Positions 8,467 through 14,974 of a stretch of DNA of 15,205 nt are shown here, piece after piece. This DNA is from DATKZH01 sp964475955 (lineage in GTDB: Bacteria > Planctomycetota > Planctomycetia > Pirellulales > Thermoguttaceae): positions 1 to 15,205 of the forward strand of contig CAYYZY010000191.1 in the NCBI GenBank assembly GCA_964475955.1, in the 5' to 3' direction. Under the pieces are notes generated by a model. The model worked only from the letters and a program-made list of their open reading frames with translations. It was not told the origin of the DNA and did not search any database. The stretch's first letter is position 1, and every line of letters begins with the position of its first letter. The position numbers were made by a program, and so were the translations under genes.

Positions 8467-10893
8467 ATGCGATACTTCCGGTTGGTTTGGATTACGGTGC
8501 TGGCGCTGGCGTGCTGCGTCGACGCGGGCGAAGTGAGGCTCAGCGTCAAGGAGCCGAGCGGCGTCGACCGCCGGGGCTGGCCAGTCACCTCGGGGATCCC
8601 GCTCGCCGAAGAGGCGCTGGAGGACCCGCAAGCCTGCGCCCTGTTCACCAGCGACGGCACCGAGGTCCCGCTTCAAACCGAAGCGCTCGCCCGCTGGCCC
8701 GACGGCTCGGTCCGCTGGTTGCTCTTAGATTTCCAGGTCGACCTGGCGGCTGGGGAGGAGAAACGCTTCACGCTGCGCCACGGGCCGGACGTGCGGCGCA
8801 CGACGGTGGACGATCCCATCGCCGTCACGAAGCATCCCGACGGCCAAGTCACGATCGACCCCGGTCCTGTCCGCCTGGTGTACGATCCGTCGACGTTCTT
8901 TCCCCAGGGCGAGGCATATCTGACGGCGGGGACGGATGGGCGCGAGGCCGACCATCGCGTCACGATCGATTGCGGCTCGGACGGCGTCGACGTTCGCAAC
9001 GATCGAGGACAAGGCTTTTCGCCCCGCCACCCTGAAGGGCAACCGGCCGAAATCACGGTCGAGCAGACCGGCCCCGTGCGAGCGTGCATCCGCGCGAGCG
9101 GCTGGCACCATTCGGCCGACGCCCGCATGTTCCGCTACGTCGCGAGGGTCCACGCGTGGCGCGGCCGGCCCTGGATTCGCCTGTTCTACACCTTCATCAA
9201 CGATCGGCAGGGCGCGCTGATGGCCAAGGCGCGTAAGTTGGAGCTTCGCTTCTGGGTGCGGTCGGGCGAAGCGGGCGGGCCGACGGAGAACCTGCTCGGC
9301 GGCGAATCGGCGCCCGGGAGCCGCATCCTCCAGGTCGATGAAAATCACTACCTTCTCGACGGCAGCCCGGCGGGCGAACGGGCGCCAGGGTGGGCCGCCG
9401 CCGCAACCGCCGAGGGCGGCATGGCCGTGGGGCTGCGCGCGTTCTGGCAGAACTGGCCCAAGGCGATTCGCTGCGATCGCGGCCGCATCGGCCTGGAGTT
9501 GTGCCCCGAGCTGCCCGAAAAGCTCTATGCCGGCAAGCCGCTCGAAGAAGAGAACAAGCTCTACTACGCGGTGCGCGACGGCCTGCACACGTTCAAGGTC
9601 GGCGTCGCCAAGACGCACGAGATCTGGATCAACTACCTCGCGGGGAAGCCCGATGCCGGCCGGCTCTCCGCCTTCTTCCAAGCCGCCGACGACCCCCTCT
9701 TGGCCACCTGCGAGCCCGCGTACGTCAGCTCGACCAAGGCCGCCGGCGAGTTCCCGCCCGCCGATCCCCAGAAGTACTTCGGCTACGACGCCTGGCTCGA
9801 CCGCGCCCTGGAAGCCCACCTCGAGCGCCGCGACCGGGTCCGCGAGTACGGCATGCTCAACTATGGCGACTGGTACGGCGAGCGGAGCGTCAACTGGGGC
9901 AACCTGGAGTACGACCTCGCGCACGGGCTGTTCCTCCAGTACCTCCGCACCGGCGACCGGCGGTTTTACCTTCGCGCCGAACAGGCGGCGCGGCACCACG
10001 TCGACGTCGACGTGGTCCATGCCGTCAATCCACACCTAAAAAACCCGTGGGGCCCGCCGCCGCGCGTGGGCGACGTCTGGCTGCACTGCCTCAACCACAC
10101 GGGCGGGTATTACGAAGACTCGCCGCTGCCCGTCAGCCGCACCTACCACATGGGCCACAGCACGAACTTCGGCCACGTGTGGGTCTCCGGCGACCTGGAC
10201 TACTACTACCTGACCGGCGATCGCCGCGCGTTGGAGGTCTCGCGCGAGATCGCCGACGCCATGGCCAGCCACATGCCGACGCGCTACGGCACGCACATCC
10301 GCGCCCTGGGCTGGCCGATGATCCTCGTCCTGGCCGCCTACGAGGCGACCGGCGACGAGAAATACCTGGAAGCCGCGCACAAGAACTGGGAGGTGCTCAA
10401 GAAGAACATCGACTGGGAGCGCGGCTGGGTCGTGCGCCTGGCCGGCGACCACTGCCTCCACCCGAAAGGAAGCACGCGCGAGGAGCGGCAAAGCAAGTAC
10501 CGCGACCAGCGATGCGAGGGGAACGTCCCCTTCATGGAGGGGCTGACGCTGTGCGCGCTGGCCCGCTACCACCGCGTGACCGGCGACCCCGAGGTGCTTC
10601 GGGCGATCACCGTGGGCATCGACCAGATGATCCGCGAGTGCTGGCAGGAAGACGTGAAGACGTTCCGCTACACGGCCTGCCCCCTCTCGAGCAAGACGCC
10701 CTACTGCCTGTTCATGCTCTCGGCCGAAGCGATGGCCTACGAGGTCGCCCAGACGGGTAACCAAGAGCACCTGCGCATCCTCCGCGAAGGCATCCGCGCC
10801 GCGATCCCCGAGGGCGACGGCCACCACTTCGGCAAGAACCTCGCCCAAATGATCTTTTTCACCCCGCACGGCCTGAGCGCGCTGGAGAAGTGA
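8467..10893 (+). CDS. Secreted PcRGLX/YetA-like protein (PL26-related putative exo-rhamnogalacturonan lyase)
   Basis: 808 residues. The N-terminus has two basic residues, a hydrophobic run (LVWITVLALACC) and a likely signal peptidase I site after A20, so it is exported. What follows looks like the three-part architecture of YetA and PcRGLX: a beta-rich RIFT-barrel-type region (about 21-200, with WPVTSGIPL and RWPDGSVRWLLLDFQ), a second beta domain (about 200-400, with HAWRGRPWIRLFYTFIND), and an alpha/alpha-barrel-like catalytic region from about 450, with YGMLNYGDWYG (461-471), WGNLEYDLAHG, NHTGGYYED and CEGNVPFMEGL. In the characterised PL26 enzyme this scaffold removes unsaturated galacturonosyl-rhamnose units from rhamnogalacturonan I; the substrate here is unknown. 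Family recognition is by recalled motif style, not alignment, so the fold is more certain than the activity. There is no sulfatase, transporter or regulator beside it, unlike a full polysaccharide locus. It converges on the minus-strand alcohol dehydrogenase. Confidence 0.6.
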   Translation: MRYFRLVWITVLALACCVDAGEVRLSVKEPSGVDRRGWPVTSGIPLAEEALEDPQACALFTSDGTEVPLQTEALARWPDGSVRWLLLDFQVDLAAGEEKRFTLRHGPDVRRTTVDDPIAVTKHPDGQVTIDPGPVRLVYDPSTFFPQGEAYLTAGTDGREADHRVTIDCGSDGVDVRNDRGQGFSPRHPEGQPAEITVEQTGPVRACIRASGWHHSADARMFRYVARVHAWRGRPWIRLFYTFINDRQGALMAKARKLELRFWVRSGEAGGPTENLLGGESAPGSRILQVDENHYLLDGSPAGERAPGWAAAATAEGGMAVGLRAFWQNWPKAIRCDRGRIGLELCPELPEKLYAGKPLEEENKLYYAVRDGLHTFKVGVAKTHEIWINYLAGKPDAGRLSAFFQAADDPLLATCEPAYVSSTKAAGEFPPADPQKYFGYDAWLDRALEAHLERRDRVREYGMLNYGDWYGERSVNWGNLEYDLAHGLFLQYLRTGDRRFYLRAEQAARHHVDVDVVHAVNPHLKNPWGPPPRVGDVWLHCLNHTGGYYEDSPLPVSRTYHMGHSTNFGHVWVSGDLDYYYLTGDRRALEVSREIADAMASHMPTRYGTHIRALGWPMILVLAAYEATGDEKYLEAAHKNWEVLKKNIDWERGWVVRLAGDHCLHPKGSTREERQSKYRDQRCEGNVPFMEGLTLCALARYHRVTGDPEVLRAITVGIDQMIRECWQEDVKTFRYTACPLSSKTPYCLFMLSAEAMAYEVAQTGNQEHLRILREGIRAAIPEGDGHHFGKNLAQMIFFTPHGLSALEK

Positions 10894-10955
10894 ACGCCCG
10901 CGTCAGAACGTCCCTACACCGGCACGGAGCCGACAACCACTTTCCACTTCCGAAC

Positions 10956-11012
10956 GTGGGGCACGTTTCCAACGTGCCCACAACCCAGTGGCACGTTGGA
11001 AACGTGCCCCAC
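10956..11012. repeat. REPIN/BIME-like pair of inverted GTGG-hairpin units, copy 2
   Basis: GTGG (10956-10959) plus a hairpin GGCACGTT/AACGTGCC with loop TCC (10960-10978), an 11-base spacer (10979-10989), then the exact reverse complement (10990-11012) ending in CCAC. The two 23-base arms match perfectly, and the left arm is identical to 6912-6934. It lies between two convergent genes, as many REP elements do, where it could block read-through or protect 3' ends in both directions. Confidence 0.78.
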
Positions 11013-11015
11013 AAC

Positions 11016-11036
11016 ATGCGCGCACCAGGCGCGCAT
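11016..11036. repeat. Perfect 8-base-pair hairpin next to the REPIN-like pair
   Basis: ATGCGCGC (11016-11023), five-base loop ACCAG, GCGCGCAT (11029-11036). A strong GC-rich stem three bases after the REPIN-like unit, in the convergent gap. No T-tract follows on either strand. It may act as a transcription roadblock or 3'-end hairpin for the minus-strand gene. Confidence 0.5.
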
Positions 11037-11051
11037 CATCACGGTCAGAGA

Positions 11052-11080
11052 CTCTACTCCCCACTCCCTACTCCCCCACC
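11052..11080 (-). repeat. G-rich heptad array at the end of the alcohol dehydrogenase gene
   Basis: Read on the minus strand from 11080 this runs GGTGGGG, GAGTAGG, GAGTGGG, GAGTAGA, that is, period seven with core GGGGAGT/AGGGAGT. The array begins inside the coding frame and contains the TAG stop codon (11070-11068). Related arrays lie at 12291-12327 and 12549-12616. Confidence 0.6.
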
Positions 11081-12258
11081 ACCTCACGAAACATCGCCTC
11101 AAGCGCCGCGTCGTCGATCTTGCGCGGGTTGAGCGTGATGGGGACCGGCGTGCTTTCCCGGGCGTTGCGCACCAGCCGGTCGAACAGGTCCCCAGGGGCG
11201 TCCGGCGGCACGGGGATGCGCTCCGGGATGCCGATCGAGCGGAGCAGGTCCGCGATCGCATCGACGAACCGGGCCGCCTGCTCCTCGGGCGAATCGCCGG
11301 GAAGACGGCAAAACCGGGCCAGCTCGGCGTACTCGTCGACGCAGCACTCGGCGTTGTAACGCAGGCTGAGCGGCGTGGCGATCGCCACGCCCAGCCCGTG
11401 GGGCACGTGCAACAGCCCTCCCATCGCCTGCGAGATCGCGTGGGGCACGACCACGCCGGCCACGCTGAACGCGGCCCCGGCCAGCGTGGCCGCCAGGGCG
11501 AGCGGCTCGCGGGGCGCGGGATCGTCCGGCGCGTCGACGGCCCGGCGCAGGTTCTCGACGATCAGCCCCACGGCCCGGCCCGCCATGAGCGACGACACGG
11601 GATTGGCGCGGCGGCTCAGGCACGCCTCGACGGCGTGGCCCAGGGCGTCGGCCCCACACGCCGCGGTTAGCGCGGGGGAGCTTCCCACCGCCAGGTCGGG
11701 ATCGACCAGGGCCAGCGTCGGCGGCACCGCCGGACCGGAGACCGAGGCCTTCAGCGGCATGTCCGCGATCGACGAAACGCCCTGATGCGTGAACACCGCA
11801 ACGGCCGTCACCTCCGTGCCCGTGCCGGCCGTCGTGGGGACCGCCACCAGCGGCACGGCGTCGGTGATGGACCGCGAGTCGGGGTTGGCGCCGGTGTAAT
11901 CCCAGAGCTTGCCGCCCATGCGGGCCAGCGCGGCGATCCCCTTACCGGCATCGATCACGCTCCCGCCGCCGAGGGCCACGACCACGTCGGCGCCCGCCTC
12001 ATCGAGCTGCTGGGCGCCTTCCAGCGCCAGCGCGGCTTCGGGATCCGGGGGAACCTCGAAGAACTCGGCCACCGTCATGCCGGCACGCCGAAGCGACTTG
12101 GCCGCTTTAGCGTACACGTCTTCCAGGCCGGTCCGGTCGCGGTAGCCGACCAGAAGCGCCGACGAACCGAGCTCCCGTGCGGCGTCGCCCAGCTTGCGCA
12201 GCCCCCCTCGGCCGAAGCGGATTCGCGTGGGAAGCTGGTAGTCCCAGTTTCGAAGCAT
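11068..12258 (-). CDS. Iron-containing (group III) alcohol dehydrogenase
   Basis: 396 residues, the normal length for Fe-ADHs, cytoplasmic NAD(P)-dependent enzymes that interconvert alcohols and aldehydes or ketones. The N-terminal Rossmann-like domain has GGGSVIDAGKG (97-107) for the cofactor and PTTAGTGTE (141-149). The C-terminal helical domain keeps all four metal ligands in family spacing: D204 and H208 (GADALGHAVEA), H273 (VPHAISQAMGG) and H287 (LHVPHG). The ATG at 12258 has GGAAG six bases upstream. The last residues and the stop codon are encoded by a G-rich repeat array. It lies downstream of, and in the same direction as, a UroD-family methyltransferase gene but 344 bases away, so co-transcription is uncertain. 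The substrate cannot be told; relatives act on methanol, lactaldehyde, 1,3-propanediol or 4-hydroxybutyrate. Confidence 0.92.
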   Translation of the reverse strand: MLRNWDYQLPTRIRFGRGGLRKLGDAARELGSSALLVGYRDRTGLEDVYAKAAKSLRRAGMTVAEFFEVPPDPEAALALEGAQQLDEAGADVVVALGGGSVIDAGKGIAALARMGGKLWDYTGANPDSRSITDAVPLVAVPTTAGTGTEVTAVAVFTHQGVSSIADMPLKASVSGPAVPPTLALVDPDLAVGSSPALTAACGADALGHAVEACLSRRANPVSSLMAGRAVGLIVENLRRAVDAPDDPAPREPLALAATLAGAAFSVAGVVVPHAISQAMGGLLHVPHGLGVAIATPLSLRYNAECCVDEYAELARFCRLPGDSPEEQAARFVDAIADLLRSIGIPERIPVPPDAPGDLFDRLVRNARESTPVPITLNPRKIDDAALEAMFREVVGE

Positions 12259-12290
12259 GACAAGCTTCCGATTGCTGGAGACGAAAGGAG

Positions 12291-12327
12291 AGTTGAAGGT
12301 TGAGGGTTAAGGGTTGGGAGTTGAGGG
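12291..12327 (+). repeat. G-rich heptad array with a canonical G-quadruplex pattern
   Basis: The plus strand shows units GGTTGAG, GGTTAAG, GGTTGGG, AGTTGAG. GGG runs at 12304, 12311, 12316 and 12325 are separated by loops of 4, 2 and 6 bases, which satisfies the standard G-quadruplex rule. It stands 33-69 bases upstream of the alcohol dehydrogenase start, with the G-rich strand as that gene's template strand, so it might influence its transcription. Confidence 0.55.
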
Positions 12328-12394
12328 CTGCAAATACGTACAACCGTTCGAGAATGACTTCGACATCGCCCGTATCGAGCCTGATTCATCTTGA

Positions 12395-12445
12395 ACAGGA
12401 GGAAACCGAGAAGGGAAACTCTCCGTTTCCTCTGTTCCCTCCTGT
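12395..12445. repeat. Imperfect purine/pyrimidine inverted repeat
   Basis: ACAGGAGG (12395-12402) pairs with CCTCCTGT (12438-12445). Inside, GGAAAC (12401-12406 or 12414-12419) can pair with GTTTCC (12425-12430), giving alternative folds. The arms are strongly purine-rich on one side and pyrimidine-rich on the other. It is part of the 344-base gap 12259-12602, which contains no credible gene, only this repeat flanked by two heptad arrays. It may be a dispersed repeat, but only one copy is in the window. Confidence 0.45.
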
Positions 12446-12548
12446 CCATTCAACCTACCTCGCCTCTTGATCTTAGTCAATGGAGAAACGTGTCCCCTCC
12501 CTCCAACGCCGCCATTCGCCCTGACCGCTTGCCACCATATAAAGCTTC

Positions 12549-12616
12549 AACCCCCAAACCTCACCACTCACCCCTCACCACTCCTGACTGACGACTCCCC
12601 ACTCACCCCTCACCCC
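12549..12616 (-). repeat. G-rich heptad array at the end of the UroD-family gene
   Basis: Read on the minus strand from 12614 the units are GGTGAGG, GGTGAGT, GGGGAGT, CGTCAGT, CAGGAGT, GGTGAGG, GGTGAGT, GGTGAGG and then a T- and G-rich tail. This is eight period-seven units with core GGTGAGK. The first units are translated as the last residues of the UroD-family protein, and the TGA stop (12605-12603) lies inside the array. Confidence 0.65.
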
Positions 12617-13622
12617 GCTGCGATCTCGCGTAGTCGCACAGCGCGCGGACGTTCTCCAGCGGCGTGTCGCGCACGATCTCGCAGCCGGCGGCGACGATGT
12701 AGCGGTCGCCCGACGCGCGATGGCACGCCGCGATCGCCTCGGTGACCGATTCCGGGGTGCCGTTGCGCACCACGGCGACCGGGTCGACGTTGCCGGCCAG
12801 CACCTGATCGGGGCCCATCTGCCGGCGGGCGTCTTCGAGGGAGACCATGTAGTCGACGTCGACCAGATCGCACTTCAGCCGGCCGATCGGCTCGAGGATG
12901 CGGCCGATGTTTCCGCAGATGTGCAGCCGGATGCGCGTACCCATCTCGTGCAGCCGGTCGAAGAGCTTCTTCTCGTAGGGCCAAACGAACTCCTCGTAGA
13001 TCTGCGGGCCGACGAGCGAGGCGGCGGCGTCGCCCACGCCGACGAGGTCGATGCCGGCTTCGATCTGGGCCCGGGCGAACTGGAGTTCCATCTCCAGGAT
13101 GAAGTCGAACAGGTCGCGGACGAAGGCCGGGTCGTCGTAAAAGTCGAGCATCAGCGTGTTGATGCCCCGCAGGTCGGCCGCCTCGGCCGCGGGACCCTCG
13201 ATCCAGCCCTCAATCAGCCGCTCGCCGCCCACCTTCTCCTTGAACAGGGCGGCCGCCCGGACGCGATCGTGCATCCGTCCCCCGCCGAGCGGGCCGGGCA
13301 CCTGGAGCCGGGCGAGCGCGGTCTTGTCGGCCAACAGCGCGTTGTTCTCGTCGACGGCCGGCGGCTGATCCTCGAAGAACTGGATCGCGGCCCCGCAATC
13401 GGCGGCCTCGCGCGTCGGGTCGGAGATGCAGGAGACGTAGTCGAAGTCGAACTCCTCGGCGGTCCGCAACTGCCCCTCGACCAGCTTCCGATAGTCCGAC
13501 GTGTACTCGCCGTATTTCACGCCGATGCGGTCGGCGGCGAACATCATCGTGATGGGCAATAGCGGCAGGCAGTCGATCGGCCGCCCATCCAACATGGCCA
13601 TCGTACGCTCATATCCGTTCAT
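12603..13622 (-). CDS. Uroporphyrinogen decarboxylase (URO-D) family protein, methyltransferase-like
   Basis: 339 residues from the ATG at 13622, which has a GGGAGAG-type ribosome site upstream. The frame is open to 13919, but that part reads through promoter-like and structured DNA. It starts MNGYERTMAMLDGRPIDCLPLLPI, typical of the family. It carries H234-x-C236 (LHICGN) and C314 (AAGCEIV), the His-x-Cys...Cys zinc ligands of cobalamin-dependent methyltransferases such as MtaA and MtbA, and lacks clear signs of haem-pathway HemE. A role in moving methyl groups from a methyl-corrinoid protein to a thiol, or in demethylation of a methylated compound, is therefore more likely than decarboxylation of uroporphyrinogen; the actual substrate is unknown. 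No corrinoid protein or reductive activator is next to it. The C-terminal residues RGEG and the stop come from a heptad repeat. The family is clear, the function inferred. Confidence 0.82.
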   Translation of the reverse strand: MNGYERTMAMLDGRPIDCLPLLPITMMFAADRIGVKYGEYTSDYRKLVEGQLRTAEEFDFDYVSCISDPTREAADCGAAIQFFEDQPPAVDENNALLADKTALARLQVPGPLGGGRMHDRVRAAALFKEKVGGERLIEGWIEGPAAEAADLRGINTLMLDFYDDPAFVRDLFDFILEMELQFARAQIEAGIDLVGVGDAAASLVGPQIYEEFVWPYEKKLFDRLHEMGTRIRLHICGNIGRILEPIGRLKCDLVDVDYMVSLEDARRQMGPDQVLAGNVDPVAVVRNGTPESVTEAIAACHRASGDRYIVAAGCEIVRDTPLENVRALCDYARSQRGEG

Positions 13623-13962
13623 CACCGTCTCTCCCGAAAATCGCCTCGCTTGCTGGCACCCCCTCGCGCGAGCCGGCGCAACGTACGCCGCCTCACTCAC
13701 GGCCACATTATACGGACTGTGAACCACGGTGCCGAGCGTCCCGCGCGGCGTGCCCCGTTGAGCGCCCGTCCCATGAGAAGGATCTCGCCCCGGCCCGCAC
13801 TGGTCCGCTCCGCGATGTGGGCTATAATGGGAGTGCTGGGGCGGTCGAGTACGAGTCCAAGAACCAGCTTTGAGATCTGCGTGCCGGGGCGTCAGGACTT
13901 CCGGCTTTAGAAGCCGCACAATCCGGTATTCCGGAGCGCCCGATCTCGTTGTACCAGCCGCC
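13623..13962. other. 340-base gap with opposed TATAAT boxes and stem-loops
   Basis: No gene is supported here. Besides the minus-strand promoter, a perfect TATAAT occurs on the plus strand at 13823-13828, with no good -35 box and no plus-strand gene downstream. The stretch 13883-13945 can form stem-loops: CGGCTT/AAGCCG with loop TAG (13902-13916), GCCGG (13883-13887) with CCGGC (13901-13905), which competes for the same bases, and CCGG-TATT-CCGG (13924-13935). These could serve as the 3' end of the minus-strand SDR transcript or belong to a small RNA. Confidence 0.35.
13707..13735 (-). promoter_or_regulatory. Promoter of the UroD-family gene
   Basis: On the minus strand a perfect TATAAT (13712-13707) sits 17 bases after TCGGCA (13735-13730, four of six to TTGACA). 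Transcription would start near 13700, giving a leader of roughly 75 bases before the ATG at 13622. Confidence 0.55.
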
Positions 13963-14919
13963 TCAGCTTCTTCGTGCGCGGTCGTCGAGGTACCCGCGCA
14001 CCCGGTCGGTGCGGCGGGCCAACTCGCTGGCGTAGCGGCGGCCGAGCGACTCGGCGTGCTCGGCCGCCCAGTCGGTCAGGCGGGTGCTGCCGGTGGGCGG
14101 CGACTCAACGCAAAGCAAGTCGGCCATGAGCCCTCGAATCTCCTGCCGCGTGACCACCACGTCGCCGACCACGGTCCCCACGGCGGCCGCGACCAGGTAG
14201 GCCAGCATCGGCGGCAGCGGCACGATCGGCCGGCGCCGCCCGATGATCCGGCCGATCCGCTCCACAAGACCGCGGTACGTGAACTTCTCCGGCCCGATTG
14301 CGTTGACGACCGCGTTTTCCCGCCTCGCCCCCTCCCGGACGGCCAGCTCGGCCAGGTCGTCGACGTAGATCGGCTGGAGCCGGTACCGGCCGCGCCCGAA
14401 CGTGCCGAAGACGGGAAACCGGCGAAGCATCCAGGCGATGTTGTTGATCAGCACGTCTTCCCGGCCGAACAGCACGGCCGGGCGGAGGATCGCGTAGCTC
14501 ACGCCCGACTCCTCAAGCGCCCGCTCGAGCGTCGCCTTGCCCCGGAAGTACTCCAGCGGGGAGTCTCCCGACGGGTTGGTGATGCTCACGTGGACGATCC
14601 GCCGCACGCCGGCCGCCCGGGCGGCGCGGAACAGGCTGGTCGTGTTCTCGACGGCGTCGGCGTGAGAAAACCGCCTGTGATTGAATCGCACCCAGTACGT
14701 GTTATACAGCACCGACATGCCTTCGAGCGAGGCCGCCAAGCGGTCGGGGGCGTCGAAATGGAAGGGGTGCACCTCGACGGCCCCCTCGAACGGATTGCGC
14801 CGGCGCGGCGAGTTGGTGAGCGTGCGCACCCGATGGCCGCGGTCGAGCAGCCGGCGCGCGATGTACCTCCCGGAGTACCCGAACGCCCCGGTGACGGCAT
14901 CGATCTGACGGTACGACAC
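13963..14919 (-). CDS. Atypical SDR / NAD(P)-binding epimerase-like protein
   Basis: 318 residues from a GTG start at 14919. The Rossmann motif is TGAFGYSG (10-17), of the TGxxGxxG type of extended or atypical SDRs such as NDUFA9-like and NmrA-like proteins. The central part has HVSITN around S112 and Y124-x3-K128 (YFRGK), matching the SDR catalytic pair, so it could be an active oxidoreductase or epimerase; ILRPAVLFG and PIYVDDLAELAV are typical of the family. A hydrophobic stretch PIVPLPPMLAYLVAAAVGTVVGD is at about 231-253 and may be membrane-associated. The start was chosen because GGGGAG lies six bases upstream and because the Rossmann fold begins there; the frame is open to 15102, but the extension has low-complexity codons and approaches the tRNA promoter. 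The substrate is not recognisable from context. Confidence 0.82.
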   Translation of the reverse strand: MSYRQIDAVTGAFGYSGRYIARRLLDRGHRVRTLTNSPRRRNPFEGAVEVHPFHFDAPDRLAASLEGMSVLYNTYWVRFNHRRFSHADAVENTTSLFRAARAAGVRRIVHVSITNPSGDSPLEYFRGKATLERALEESGVSYAILRPAVLFGREDVLINNIAWMLRRFPVFGTFGRGRYRLQPIYVDDLAELAVREGARRENAVVNAIGPEKFTYRGLVERIGRIIGRRRPIVPLPPMLAYLVAAAVGTVVGDVVVTRQEIRGLMADLLCVESPPTGSTRLTDWAAEHAESLGRRYASELARRTDRVRGYLDDRARRS

Positions 14920-14925
14920 GACGAT

Positions 14926-14931
14926 CTCCCC
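14926..14931 (-). promoter_or_regulatory. Ribosome binding site deciding the GTG start of the SDR gene
   Basis: GGGGAG on the minus strand, six bases before GTG at 14919-14917. No ATG with comparable support lies between here and the Rossmann motif. Confidence 0.55.
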
Positions 14932-14974
14932 AAGAGCCGCCGTCTGTGCTTCCTCAACCGCCGCCCCGCCCCCC

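Noticed and set aside
8725..10035. Minus-strand open frame opposite the secreted lyase-like gene, with similar ones at 10036-10869 and 7309-7986
   Set aside because: Antisense to well-supported coding regions, no ribosome site or family features.
6912..11012. CRISPR array
   Set aside because: The repeats are isolated inverted pairs about 4 kb apart with no regular spacers and no cas genes.
12484..12496. Decayed fragment of the REPIN-like unit (GAAACGTG followed by TCCCC)
   Set aside because: Only about eight bases match and no hairpin is formed; this length can arise by chance.
11052..12616. Heptad arrays as Chi sites for the AddAB enzyme in this window
   Set aside because: No sequence evidence ties the motif to AddAB; Chi would need genome-wide skew and over-representation on the leading strand.
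12603..13622. True HemE uroporphyrinogen decarboxylase
   Set aside because: His-x-Cys...Cys zinc ligands and no haem genes nearby favour the methyltransferase branch, though only a phylogeny would settle it.
13623..13919. N-terminal extension of the UroD-family gene to 13919
   Set aside because: The extra 99 codons cover a promoter and stem-loops, and the family N-terminus starts at 13622.
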